Shown here: positions 28,067 to 36,370 of the stretch, in pieces
Position numbering within the stretch: position 1 is the first letter of the stretch
Layout of the letters: each line of letters begins with the position of its first letter
From: Winogradskyella psychrotolerans RS-3
GTDB lineage: Bacteria > Bacteroidota > Bacteroidia > Flavobacteriales > Flavobacteriaceae
NCBI RefSeq assembly: GCF_000427335.1
Contig: NZ_ATMR01000128.1
Span: forward strand, 124,001-188,000
DNA: 64,000 bases
Direction: 5' to 3'
The notes under the pieces: generated by a model
Databases searched by the model: none
Told to the model about the DNA's origin: nothing
Seen by the model: only the letters and a program-made list of their open reading frames with translations
Position numbers and translations under genes: made by a program

Positions 28067-28201
28067 GCGAACGTTTATGTATATGGAAAATTGCGGGTTT
28101 GTGTGCGAGGAATTTCCGAAGGAAATTCAGACGTAACAAAACAAGCAACGATCTTGGTTTAAGCCAAATACCAGCAATTTTTTATATACTGTGTTGGCAA
28201 C
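28067..28201. repeat. Flavobacterial intergenic element, copy 6
   Basis: Starts CGAACGTTTATGTATATGG, has the hairpin GAATTTCC-GAAGG-AAATTC, GCAAC arms, and ends TTTATATACTGTGTTGGCAAC. Its terminal GTTGGCAAC has the inverted counterpart GTTGCCAAC at 28577-28585, so the pair frames the 28210-28551 gene. Confidence 0.68.
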
Positions 28202-28209
28202 TGTATTTT

Positions 28210-28551
28210 TTAATTTTCCACTAATTCTTTTTCGTGAGTTTCATCTGGTGAGAATCGTGCAATAAGCATTGGTGTCAAAATACAGACAATTCCGATTATT
28301 GATTTTAGTCCAAAGTTGCCAATGAAATTCATCGCAATCAAATAAATTCCACAAATCAGAAAAATTACATTAGTCATTTTTTTGTCCCAAATAAACCCTC
28401 CAACTAAATATGCAATTCCGATTAGAGTAAACATTCCAGCGTTTAGAATTTGATTCGTTTCGTCACTATAATTCAGAAACCAATTCGATATTTTACCGAT
28501 TAATACAATTCCAATTAAAACTCTAAAAATTGTAAATAATGTTTTTTTCAT
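28210..28551 (-). CDS. Small four-helix membrane protein, unknown
   Basis: I use ATG 28551 (MKKTLFTIFRVLIGIVLIGK); the longer frame back to 28584 would begin inside the GTTGCCAAC boundary with a TTG. The 113 residues contain four helices (~3-20, 30-48, 55-70, 76-96) and end in a short acidic tail SPDETHEKELVEN. No family recognised. The gene is enclosed between inverted 9-bp boundaries, like the Fic gene. Confidence 0.65.
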   Translation of the reverse strand: MKKTLFTIFRVLIGIVLIGKISNWFLNYSDETNQILNAGMFTLIGIAYLVGGFIWDKKMTNVIFLICGIYLIAMNFIGNFGLKSIIGIVCILTPMLIARFSPDETHEKELVEN

Positions 28552-28720
28552 TCCTTTTGCGTTTTGTTTAGATATTGTTGCCAACTAGTGATTTAACCAA
28601 AAAAGTAACTGTTATCCTATTTTAATTTTAGGGTAAGAATACTATTAAGCTTATTTACGTTTATAAAAATAACCAAAACAAATTAAACTTCTATACGTAA
28701 AGTCACGTATGATTTTACAC

Positions 28721-28755
28721 AAAAAAACCACCAAGTTTTTCACAAGGTGGCTTTT
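28721..28755 (-). terminator. Rho-independent terminator of the sigma/anti-sigma operon
   Basis: Read on the minus strand: AGCCACCTTGTGAAAAACTTGGTGG followed by seven T. The stem pairs CCACC with GGTGG and CTTG with the bases next to the loop. It lies 28 bp after the anti-sigma stop. Confidence 0.75.
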
Positions 28756-28782
28756 ATATGTTATGTGTAAAAATACTTTGGC

Positions 28783-29577
28783 TTATGGCGCACTCGCCAC
28801 AACACCAAGTGTGTAGAGTTGTTCCATTGTAGGACCATCGCTTCCACCTTCGGGTTCTAAAGTAATACCAAAGGCCTGGCTTTCGTTAGCATTGGCAATG
28901 GTAAATATTTTATTGTCGTCGGTATTAAAATCGTCTATAGTTCCTAAACTCGTTGGTGTTAATGGATTTAAGGTTAACGACCATACTTGCCATACTTTTC
29001 CTTCTGGTGCATTAGGTAAACCTTCTGCATCTAAATAAATCGTATTGTCGGCTTTGTTCCAATACACTTTTGCAAAGCTAGAGGCAAAATCACCTTGGCC
29101 ACCAAGTGGTACCGCAATAATGTCTTTATCTCTTATAACGTTTAATAGATTTTTAGTAGCTGCCAAATCGGTTCTGGCATCTTCTATTTGTGTTTCGAGA
29201 TATTGGTTTTCTATATCAGCGGTTTGTAATTGTTGTTCTAAATCGGTGTTCTGATTTAAAGTCCAAAATAAACCTGCAGCTAATAGAATTGAGGCTGCCC
29301 AACCTGTATAACTTATCCAATTGGTTTGTCTAGGTTGTAGTTGTACAACTTTAGTGTCTTCTGCTTCTAATCGCGCCTTAATAGACTCAAAACCTTTCGC
29401 TCTTGGCGATACTGCTGCTGTTAATTTAAGGACAGCTCCTTCTATCTCTATAACTTCTTGTAACAGTTTTGGGTGCTGTTGTAAAAGTTCATAGATTTCC
29501 TGATTTTCTGTTTCAGAAAGTTTCCCAGCTACGTATAGCTCTAAAATACCTGATTCTATGTATGCGTTTATATCCAT
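28783..29577 (-). CDS. Anti-sigma factor, RskA-like
   Basis: A 264-residue single-pass membrane protein. The N-terminal ~75 residues (YIESGILELYVAGKLSETENQEIYELLQQHPKLLQEV) form the anti-sigma domain of the zinc-less type (no HxxxCxxC). A helix WISYTGWAASILLAAGLFW lies near residue 85-103, then a coiled coil (~108-145) and a periplasmic RskA C-terminal domain (DAEGLPNAPEGKVWQVWSL). It would hold the adjacent ECF sigma factor at the membrane until released. It starts 1 bp after the sigma stop. Confidence 0.88.
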   Translation of the reverse strand: MDINAYIESGILELYVAGKLSETENQEIYELLQQHPKLLQEVIEIEGAVLKLTAAVSPRAKGFESIKARLEAEDTKVVQLQPRQTNWISYTGWAASILLAAGLFWTLNQNTDLEQQLQTADIENQYLETQIEDARTDLAATKNLLNVIRDKDIIAVPLGGQGDFASSFAKVYWNKADNTIYLDAEGLPNAPEGKVWQVWSLTLNPLTPTSLGTIDDFNTDDNKIFTIANANESQAFGITLEPEGGSDGPTMEQLYTLGVVASAP

Positions 29578-29578
29578 A

Positions 29579-30107
29579 TTACAATACCATATCTCTTAAT
29601 TGTTGTATACAGTTCCGGTTTCTCGTTTTAATGGTACCAATTGGCATTTGTAATTCTTCCGAAGCTTCTTTTTGAGTAAATCCTTTAAAATAAAGGAGCT
29701 CAATTACTGCTTTGCATTTTTCGCCTAATTGCGTTACAAATGTTTTAATACCAATGGCATCCGTACTGTCGTCTAAATTATCATGGCTGGCTATGATATC
29801 TACGAAATAATCAGTGTTTAGGTTTTGTTTTGACTGCTTAAACGCCTTAGAACGTGTTTTATCTATAGCAGCATTGCGTGCTATATTTAAAATCCACGTA
29901 AAAAAAGCGTCCTTTTTTTGAAGAGTAAGTTTCCGATTTATGCCATGCCTTTATAAAGACATCTTGCATAAGCTCGTCTGCAATAGCAGTATCTTTAACA
30001 ATATTGTAAACGACTCCATGTATGCTTTTGTGATACATGCCATAAAGCGTTTCAAAAGCAGCGTGATTTTTATCTTGAAACTGTTTCACCAGTAATTCTA
30101 ATTCCAT
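29579..30107 (-). pseudogene. ECF sigma-70 factor, one frameshift
   Basis: The N-terminal half (from 30107) is sigma region 2: LLVKQFQDKNHAAFETLYGMYHKSIHGVVYNIVKDTAIADELMQDVFIKAWHKSETYSSKKGRFF. It then runs into a nonsense tail. Dropping one A from the 7-A run at 29900-29906 restores TWILNIARNAAIDKTRSKAF and region 4 (LLYFKGFTQKEASEELQMPIGTIKTR), ending at 29579, 175 residues. The group is the SigK/RpoE-like ECF class paired with RskA-type anti-sigma factors. Likely targets nearby are SodC and YceI, as inference. Confidence 0.87.
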
Positions 30108-30203
30108 GTAATAGCGATTTTTATTTAGAATCTTTCGCAGTAATGGGGAAGAAGAATCGCTGCAATTGTTCTAACAATTTAATGTTATGTATGTATTCTG
30201 AGG

Positions 30204-30787
30204 TTATTCAATAATTCCTGCACACCCAACACGTGCACCAGCGGCACCAGTAGGCTGTGTGGTTAAATCATCGACTCCAATATGTACAATAACTGCTTTT
30301 CCTAAAATATCTTTGGTATCATCTCCGCAACCAATACACCACTCATCTGTAGTTTTTGTAATTGTAGCACGTCCGTTAACATTAGCAGTGAGATTACCAA
30401 TATCACCTTTGTGATAACCAGTCTCAGCTCCCCAAGCACCATGTGGTTGACCTGTAGGGTTCCAATGACCTCCAGACGATGTACCGTCTTCTGCAGAACA
30501 ATCTGCTTTTTCGTGGATATGGATGGCATGGTCACCTTCTTCTAAACCGGTAACTGAACCGACCATAGTTACAAAACCATTTTTTTCAGTAAAGTTAATA
30601 GTACCATCTACGTTACTACCACTTTTTGGATACAATAAAACTGATAATTTCTTCTCAGTAGCATCTTCTTTTACAATCTCTTCAAAGTCACTTTCAACAG
30701 TCGTTTCAGTTTCTTTTTTTGTGTCTTTACATGATGTAGCTGCAGATATGACTACAAAAGAAAATAGTATTAATTTAAATTTTTCAT
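30204..30787 (-). CDS. sodC: Cu/Zn superoxide dismutase lipoprotein, start frame broken
   Basis: The catalytic part is complete: metal ligands in HAIHIHEKADCS, GGHWNPTGQPHG, the zinc Asp region GDIGN, and VIVHIGVDDLTT, plus the final GARVGCAGI with its disulfide Cys. In frame upstream lies the lipobox region ISAATSCKD. The only good start, ATG at 30787 (giving MKKFKLILFSFVVISAATSC), is one base out of frame; adding one A to the run at 30780-30784 restores it, 194 residues. The enzyme removes superoxide in the periplasm. A TTG at 30635 would remove the signal and is rejected. Confidence 0.88.
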
Positions 30788-30991
30788 GATATGCTCAAAT
30801 TTTTAGTTGGAATTAATATGTTTAACAGTGTTATAATCCGTCTCTATTGGCTATGGTTTATAGCACTAAGACGACTAACAATGGGCACAAATTAATGAAG
30901 TAAAAAATGCTTCAAGTGCTCAATCACAATTAATATTAATTCATTTGAAACTATTTAAGATCAGGTTATCAGTTTGGAAAATAATAGCAGT

Positions 30992-31621
30992 TTACTTGTC
31001 ACGTAAAAAAGTGCTCACTTCAATAGCAACATCTTCCCATGTTTTACTCACACCATCAGCACCTTTATGCAGATCAAAACATACTTTATTTAAAGATTCT
31101 AATGCACCCAATGCGTCCCAATCTTTAAGATCCATGGTGCCTTTCATACTTACACGTCTTTCATCTGTAATGTTAACGTCTAATGGTAAGTCTTTAGTCA
31201 CTCCATTCATTGTAATTTCAGCAGAGTAGGCGTTGTTAGCATATTTAATTTTACCTTTTAATAATTCAGGATCTAACATCGCTCCAAAAAACGAAGCCTT
31301 TAACTTTTCATCTCTAGTCTCATCTTTAGTAAATAAACTACTTACCGGAATTGAAAATTCTAAATTATTTAAAGCTTCTTCTGGCGTTGCACCTGCTTTT
31401 TCTTCAAAATTTAGCGTTGCAAATTCTCCACCTACTGGTACTTTGTCGGTGGTTTTATAAGCCGTCCATTTTACATTGGTTGCTTCAGGTTTAACAACAT
31501 AGGAAATAGTGTTTTCAATGGTTTCAGTAGTTGTAGTCTCTTCTGCCTTTTTATCGTCTTTACAAGATGTGAAAACTAAACAAACAATAACTAATAGTGA
31601 TAAGAATTTTATGCTTTTCAT
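30992..31621 (-). CDS. YceI family lipoprotein
   Basis: A 209-residue lipoprotein (signal MKSIKFLSLLVIVCLVFTSC, lipobox FTSC). The mature part has a YceI lipocalin-like beta-barrel: YVVKPEATNVKWTAYKTTDKVPVGG...LEFSIPVSSLFT...SAEITMNGVTKDLPLDVNI. YceI proteins bind long isoprenoids such as polyprenyl pyrophosphate and are often induced by base or oxidative stress. It follows the sigma/SodC genes on the same strand. Confidence 0.88.
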   Translation of the reverse strand: MKSIKFLSLLVIVCLVFTSCKDDKKAEETTTTETIENTISYVVKPEATNVKWTAYKTTDKVPVGGEFATLNFEEKAGATPEEALNNLEFSIPVSSLFTKDETRDEKLKASFFGAMLDPELLKGKIKYANNAYSAEITMNGVTKDLPLDVNITDERRVSMKGTMDLKDWDALGALESLNKVCFDLHKGADGVSKTWEDVAIEVSTFLRDK

Positions 31622-31705
31622 GATGTTTTTATTTTAAGTAAAATTAATCATATAACGGCGTTAATGCAAGTAACGAGCGATTCATAATCTAAAAGTTTTA
31701 ACCAT

Positions 31706-31719
31706 ATGATAAAAATCAT
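31706..31719. promoter_or_regulatory. FNR-type box upstream of hemN
   Basis: ATGATAAAAATCAT is a perfect FNR-like palindrome. A -7 box TAATTTTG lies at 31742-31749, exactly 22 bp after the palindrome. The box centre is therefore about -40 from the expected start, the classical activating position of FNR (class II). Confidence 0.8.
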
Positions 31720-31766
31720 ATTTTAAGAGTTGGCTTACTAGTAATTTTGACTATGAATTTAAAGCT

Positions 31767-33131
31767 ATGAGTCAATCGTTAATTACAAAATATAATGTTT
31801 CAGGTCCTCGTTATACGAGTTATCCAACGGTTCCGTATTGGGATTTGGACTCCTTTTCTTTAGCCCAATGGAAAACGTCTTTAAAACGTGCTTTTAACGA
31901 AAGTAATACATCTGAAGGCTTAAGTTTATACATTCATTTACCATTTTGCGAAAGCTTATGTACGTTTTGTGGTTGCCATAAACGCATTACAAAACGGCAC
32001 GAAGTAGAGTCTCCATACATTAAAGCGGTATTAAAAGAATGGGGTCTGTACTTGGATTTATTAGGAAGCAAACCAAAGATTAAAGAATTACATCTTGGTG
32101 GAGGTACACCTACATTTTTTTCGCCAGAACATCTTCATTATTTAATTTCTGAATTATTAAAGGATGCAGAATTGGCAACAGATTATGAGTTTAGTTTTGA
32201 AGGTCATCCAAACAATACCACAGAAGCACATTTACAAACCTTATATGATTTAGGATTTAGACGTGTCAGTTATGGCGTTCAGGATTATAATCTCAGTATC
32301 CAAAAAGCCATCAATCGTGTTCAACCTTTTGAAAACGTAAAACGTGCGACAGACTTAGCGCGTAAAATCGGTTATACCTCTGTCGGACATGATATTATTT
32401 TCGGATTACCATTTCAAACCGAAACCGATGTTATTGAAACCATCAATAAAACGAAGTCTTTAATGCCAGACCGTATTGCATTTTATAGCTATGCGCATGT
32501 GCCTTGGATAAAAGGAAATGGTCAGCGTGGTTTTAGCGACGCAGATTTACCAACACCAGATTCTAAGCGTCAGCAATACGAAACAGGAAAACAGCATTTT
32601 GAAGCTGCAGGTTATGTAGAAATAGGCATGGATCATTTTGCCTTAAAAACGGATTCACTTTATAAAGCGATGGAAAATGAAACCTTACATCGCAATTTCA
32701 TGGGGTATACTGCTTCTAAAACACAAGCTATGATTGGTTTGGGAGTGTCGTCTATTAGTGATAGTTGGTATGGTTTTGCTCAAAATGTAAAATCGAATGA
32801 AGAGTACTACCATTTGTTAGAGCACAATATTATTCCGGTGTTTAAAGGTCATATTCTAAATGCCGAAGATTTGGCGATTAGAAAACACATCCTTAACCTT
32901 ATGTGTAATTTTAAAACGGATTGGGAGGATGACACCTTAGAATTTGAAGAATTACCAGAAGTGCTCATAAAATTAAAAGAGTTTGAATTGGATGGTTTAC
33001 TTCAGTTTGAATATAAACAAGTCATTGTAACCGAGAAAGGAAAAGCTTTTATAAGAAATATATGTATGGCTTTCGATTTGTTATTACAACGCAAAAAACC
33101 GGAAACTCAGTTGTTTTCAATGACTATTTAA
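31767..33131 (+). CDS. hemN: Oxygen-independent coproporphyrinogen III oxidase
   Basis: A 454-residue radical-SAM enzyme. The 4Fe-4S motif is FCESLCTFCGCHK (CxxxCxxC) near residue 61, followed by the SAM-binding GGGTPTF and HemN motifs (SFEGHPNNTT, GIDHFAL-like GMDHFAL). It decarboxylates coproporphyrinogen III to protoporphyrinogen IX without O2, in heme synthesis. The FNR box at 31706 predicts low-oxygen induction, matching the neighbouring cbb3 oxidase that needs extra heme. Confidence 0.96.
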   Translation: MSQSLITKYNVSGPRYTSYPTVPYWDLDSFSLAQWKTSLKRAFNESNTSEGLSLYIHLPFCESLCTFCGCHKRITKRHEVESPYIKAVLKEWGLYLDLLGSKPKIKELHLGGGTPTFFSPEHLHYLISELLKDAELATDYEFSFEGHPNNTTEAHLQTLYDLGFRRVSYGVQDYNLSIQKAINRVQPFENVKRATDLARKIGYTSVGHDIIFGLPFQTETDVIETINKTKSLMPDRIAFYSYAHVPWIKGNGQRGFSDADLPTPDSKRQQYETGKQHFEAAGYVEIGMDHFALKTDSLYKAMENETLHRNFMGYTASKTQAMIGLGVSSISDSWYGFAQNVKSNEEYYHLLEHNIIPVFKGHILNAEDLAIRKHILNLMCNFKTDWEDDTLEFEELPEVLIKLKEFELDGLLQFEYKQVIVTEKGKAFIRNICMAFDLLLQRKKPETQLFSMTI

Positions 33132-33187
33132 TATAAAAAAAATGAAACACGCCTATTCAAAATTTAATCGCCTTAAGGGCTAATTAA

Positions 33188-33231
33188 TAGCGAACAGCAT
33201 GTGACAATTAAAAAATAATAAATAAAAACTC
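33188..33231 (+). promoter_or_regulatory. 44-bp leader shared with the vWA gene, copy 1
   Basis: The 44 bp directly before the uspA ATG starts TAGCGAACAGCATGTGACAA and matches 44909-44952 base for base except seven substitutions, with no gap. The last ~20 bp are A-rich, as in Bacteroidota ribosome-binding regions; the first ~25 bp carry the distinctive GCGAAC-n-GCATGTG-n-CA. Confidence 0.75.
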
Positions 33232-34065
33232 ATGAAAAAAATAATTGTACCAGTAGATTTTTCAGAACATTCCGAATTTGCGCTCGAAGCTGCGGCCAGC
33301 TTAGCCCAAAAGTATGGATCTGAACTTATTGTATTACACATGTTAGAGTTGTCTAATGCAATTATTTCGACTGCAAGCGAAGCTTTAAATCAAGAAGCTG
33401 TTTTTTATTTAAAACTTGCTGAGCAAAAATTTGAAAGCTTCTTAGATAAACCCTATTTAGAAGGCCTTAAGCTAACACCAATTGTGAAACATTTTAAAGT
33501 GTGGAGCGAAGTGAATTTGGTGGCTACAGAACATCATGCAGATTTAATAATTATGGGCTCTCAAGGAGCTAGTGGGATTAAAGAAGTGCTTGTAGGTTCT
33601 AACACAGAAAAAGTAGTACGCCATTCTGAAATCCCTGTTTTAGTCATTAAACATAATCCGATTTTAATGGATTTTGAAAATGCTGTTTTTGCTTGTGATT
33701 TTTCTGAAGAAACTGTGGCGCCTTACTTAAAAGCAAAAGAGATTTTCAACTTGCTTGGTACAAAATTACACTTGGTATATGTGAATTCACCTGATGGGAA
33801 TTTTAAAAGTTCTTCTGAAATAGATAAACGTGTGTCTGATTTCTTAGGAAAAGCAGAAGGGAATTTAGACAACTTAAACCAAGTTAATATTGTGTCAGAT
33901 TATTCTATAGAAAAAGGGATTCTTAATTTTGCTAATGTTATTGGTGCAGATCTAATTGCGGTGGCAACACATGGTAGAAAAGGTTTATCGCATATATTTG
34001 AAGGTAGTGTTTCTGAAGATATTGCAAACCATTCGACCTTACCAGTCATGACATTTAAAATATAA
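33232..34065 (+). CDS. Universal stress protein, two UspA domains
   Basis: A 277-residue cytoplasmic protein with two tandem UspA folds (~1-142 and ~145-277). Domain 1 has the full ATP loop GSQGASGIKEVLVGS (G-2x-G-9x-G-S). In domain 2 the first Gly is replaced by Ala (ATHGRKGLSHIFEGS). Such dimeric-tandem Usp proteins respond to oxygen limitation and stationary phase. It lies between hemN and the cbb3 operon and shares its leader with the vWA gene at 44953. Confidence 0.93.
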   Translation: MKKIIVPVDFSEHSEFALEAAASLAQKYGSELIVLHMLELSNAIISTASEALNQEAVFYLKLAEQKFESFLDKPYLEGLKLTPIVKHFKVWSEVNLVATEHHADLIIMGSQGASGIKEVLVGSNTEKVVRHSEIPVLVIKHNPILMDFENAVFACDFSEETVAPYLKAKEIFNLLGTKLHLVYVNSPDGNFKSSSEIDKRVSDFLGKAEGNLDNLNQVNIVSDYSIEKGILNFANVIGADLIAVATHGRKGLSHIFEGSVSEDIANHSTLPVMTFKI

Positions 34066-34109
34066 CTGATGATGTTATTATAATAGTTAGTGTTATTAAT
34101 CATCGTCCT

Positions 34110-34145
34110 AAAAACGCCATCGATTCTCTCTTTGGCGTTTTTTTA
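34110..34145 (+). terminator. Rho-independent terminator after uspA
   Basis: AAAACGCCA, an ATCGATTCTCTCTT loop, then TGGCGTTTTTTTAT; stem of 9 bp and a T run, 45 bp after the uspA stop. Confidence 0.82.
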
Positions 34146-34232
34146 TTTACATGATGTTTTAAACTCGATACTTTAGTAGTCGTAGAAAAACGAGACAAGA
34201 AAGGAGCCCAACTGAAATAATTAAGAGACTAG

Positions 34233-34274
34233 AAAAAAAAGACTTAAAATTCTCATTATGAAGTTTAAGTCTTC
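34233..34274 (-). terminator. Rho-independent terminator of the 34280 gene
   Basis: On the minus strand AAGACTTAAA pairs with TTTAAGTCTT around an AT-rich loop and is followed by eight T; it starts 6 bp after the stop of the barrel protein gene. Confidence 0.82.
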
Positions 34275-34279
34275 TTCTG

Positions 34280-34843
34280 CTAAAAACGATAGCCAAGTCT
34301 TAAATGTAGATTTAATGCGAAATCATTCTTATTGTTTATATAGACATTTTTTTCTTTAATATAATGTATGTATCCTATTCCGATGCCTGTTTCATAAGTG
34401 AAATGCTTACCAACATTACGTCTAATTCCCCAAGTTGGTGTGATGGAAATATCACTAATAAAATTAATGTTATCAGCGAAAGAGCCTATTACGATATCGG
34501 GATGGTAGGTGGTTTTTATTGAAATAAAATTACCACTGTTTCCATCTATGCGTCGCGATTTAGAAACTCTTTTGTTAAGATTGTAATACCAACGTGGTTC
34601 TAATGTAATTGCAGGAACCAGAATAAAGCCACGGCTACCGACAAAGCTGTTGCTGAACAAGCCTGCGTCCAATCCAAGCTCACTTCGTAATGCTATGGAG
34701 TTTGAGAGTTTAGATTCATTGTGTCCCCAAATACCAAGAAAACCAGTTTGTAGGCCGTAAGTGGATTCTTCTACACTAGCATCTTGTGCGGTTAATGTTG
34801 TAATTGAGAGACTGAAAATGAATAAAAAGAATAGATTTTTCAT
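34280..34843 (-). CDS. Outer membrane beta-barrel protein, unknown
   Basis: A 187-residue protein with a signal peptide (MKNLFFLFIFSLSITTLTAQ) and amphipathic beta strands through the chain (LQTGFLGIWGHNES, GFILVPAITLEPRWYYNL, ISDISITPTWGIRRNV, HFTYETGIGIGYIHYI), ending in LHLRLGYRF, a C-terminal Phe as in barrel proteins. About eight strands. The function is not known. It lies after the cbb3 operon end but has its own terminator. Confidence 0.78.
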   Translation of the reverse strand: MKNLFFLFIFSLSITTLTAQDASVEESTYGLQTGFLGIWGHNESKLSNSIALRSELGLDAGLFSNSFVGSRGFILVPAITLEPRWYYNLNKRVSKSRRIDGNSGNFISIKTTYHPDIVIGSFADNINFISDISITPTWGIRRNVGKHFTYETGIGIGYIHYIKEKNVYINNKNDFALNLHLRLGYRF

Positions 34844-34925
34844 GTTTTTGATGGATTGATGATGTTGATTTATAGAGAGCTAATATATGAATTATCATTC
34901 CACGTTGTAAGAATTTATTTGTGTA

Positions 34926-35627
34926 TTAATGGCATTCTATAGCACTAACGGCTGTTTCTATGATTGGAGCAGGAGAGAGGTATGGAATTCCGAGACCTAA
35001 TCCACGAAGAATAAATAATAAACCAATAACCACCACAAAAACAGGAATCGCTTTTTGTATGCGTTGTTTAATGGTTGAATTTAGAAATTTTCCTAAATAG
35101 ATAGCTGTGGTCATTAAGGGGATTGTACCAAGTCCAAATAATACCATATATAAACTGCCCTCTAATAAACTGCCAGTAGCAACAGCTCCAAATACAGCCA
35201 TATAGACTAAACCACAAGGTAGAAACCCGTTGAGAAAACCAATAGTTAAAAATGTATCTGCAGTTTTCTTTTTTAAGGCTTTTCCTAAAGATGTTTTTAC
35301 TTTAGAAATACCTTTGTAAAGAGGTTTTGAAAGGTTGTATTTGCCAATAATTTTATGAGGAAGAAGAATCACAACAATCATTATTACACCTATGATTATT
35401 GAGAGTTGTTGTTGAATACCAAAAATATAAAGACTTTTTCCAACGAGTCCAAACACCAAACCGATAATGCTATAAGCCAATAACCGACCAAAGTGGTATA
35501 GGCTAATCTGACTTACTTTTCTAAACGAGTTAGACCGATCTACAGGGAGCATAAAGGCAATTGGTCCACACATACCAACACAGTGCAAACTACCTAATAA
35601 ACCTAGTATGAGCGCCGAGACTAACAT
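34926..35627 (-). CDS. SafE/TauE-type membrane protein of the cbb3 operon
   Basis: A 233-residue protein with six helices of the sulfite exporter TauE/SafE, UreH-like type. Near the N-terminus SLHCVGMCGPIAF holds the HCxGMCGP motif that suggests metal or thiol handling, and a second half repeats it as GFLNGFLPCGLVYMA. In Bacteroidota cco operons this gene follows ccoH and probably helps oxidase assembly, perhaps copper delivery (inference). It starts 1 bp after the ccoH stop. Confidence 0.85.
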   Translation of the reverse strand: MLVSALILGLLGSLHCVGMCGPIAFMLPVDRSNSFRKVSQISLYHFGRLLAYSIIGLVFGLVGKSLYIFGIQQQLSIIIGVIMIVVILLPHKIIGKYNLSKPLYKGISKVKTSLGKALKKKTADTFLTIGFLNGFLPCGLVYMAVFGAVATGSLLEGSLYMVLFGLGTIPLMTTAIYLGKFLNSTIKQRIQKAIPVFVVVIGLLFILRGLGLGIPYLSPAPIIETAVSAIECH

Positions 35628-36074
35628 CTAATATATGATTTCGGTTTTATAGATATAAGAATTTGTGTTATATTTCCAATCTACAGTAATGTTCCAACGA
35701 CCACCTAATAAACGTTTGTCAGGTATGAGCAAATTTTGGTTTGATAGAGAAATTGGAATTTCAAAATCAAATTGTTTATCAGATGGTCTGTATAGGAACA
35801 CTTTTCCTTCAATTTTATTGATATCTATATCTTCAGGAAAAATGAGGTTAACACCTTCGTCACTCTTTTTCCAAGTAATATTCGTTTTTAATGTTTTAGA
35901 ATGTTGTTCTTTATTTAAATCCTCTTGAAACTCTAGTTCTTGACCATAATAGTCTTCTGTTACTAAATCAAAATCATACTTATCATCTGTACTCATTGTA
36001 ATAATAAAGTACATGATAAAGCTCATGAAAGCTATAAACGCGATTACAATACCTGTTCCCCAATTTATTTTCAT
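35628..36074 (-). CDS. ccoH: FixH/CcoH-like cbb3 assembly protein
   Basis: A 148-residue protein with one N-terminal helix (GTGIVIAFIAFMSFIMYFII) and a periplasmic beta domain: YDFDLVTEDYYGQELEFQEDLNKEQ, INLIFP-type strand, and GGRWNITVDWKYNTNSYIYKTEI at the end. This is the FixH pattern. FixH/CcoH stabilises the early cbb3 subcomplex. It follows ccoG after a 296 bp repeat-bearing gap. Confidence 0.88.
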   Translation of the reverse strand: MKINWGTGIVIAFIAFMSFIMYFIITMSTDDKYDFDLVTEDYYGQELEFQEDLNKEQHSKTLKTNITWKKSDEGVNLIFPEDIDINKIEGKVFLYRPSDKQFDFEIPISLSNQNLLIPDKRLLGGRWNITVDWKYNTNSYIYKTEIIY

Positions 36075-36077
36075 AAT

Positions 36078-36350
36078 TCAACTTCCTGCGAAAGCAGGAA
36101 TCTCTTTTTAGTTAATATACTTCCTGCTATGGCAAGAATCTTTATTTTTTCATGCCTACAAGGTTTTAGAAACCTTGCAGGGTTAATCAATTGAGAACTG
36201 CTAGGTTTTTATTACACTTCCTGTAAAGGAAAGTATCTTCCGGTTTTTTTAACCAGCAAAGTTTTAAAAAAAACCTAAAGTCCCTTCAAGGGAACACTAC
36301 TCATAACTAATTACGCTTATGCAACACCTAACTAACGTCGTGCTTCCAAC
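36078..36350. repeat. Cluster of REP-like hairpins inside the cco operon
   Basis: The 296 bp between ccoG and ccoH have no gene but several hairpins: TTCCTGC-GAAA-GCAGGAA (36083-36100), CAAGGTTT-TAG-AAACCTTG (36159-36177), and looser copies CTTCCTGCTATGGCAAG and CTTCCTGTAAAGGAAAG. The first recurs in diverged form at 48894-48911. Confidence 0.65.
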
Positions 36351-36370
36351 TTCTCACTTCTAGCTCTTTT

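Noticed and set aside
18882-28201. Integron attC sites
   Set aside because: The boundaries (GTTGTGCCC, GTTGGCAAC) do not fit the GTTRRRY / RYYYAAC core sites, and there is no integrase. I keep only the weaker term cassette-like.
28690-28712. Short inverted match to the 320-bp repeat (ACGTAAAGTCAC)
   Set aside because: The shared stretch with 21330-21341 is about 14 bp with no extension on either side; chance in AT-rich DNA is enough.
30204-30635. Short sodC starting at TTG 30635
   Set aside because: This would delete the lipoprotein signal that is intact just upstream in the same frame.
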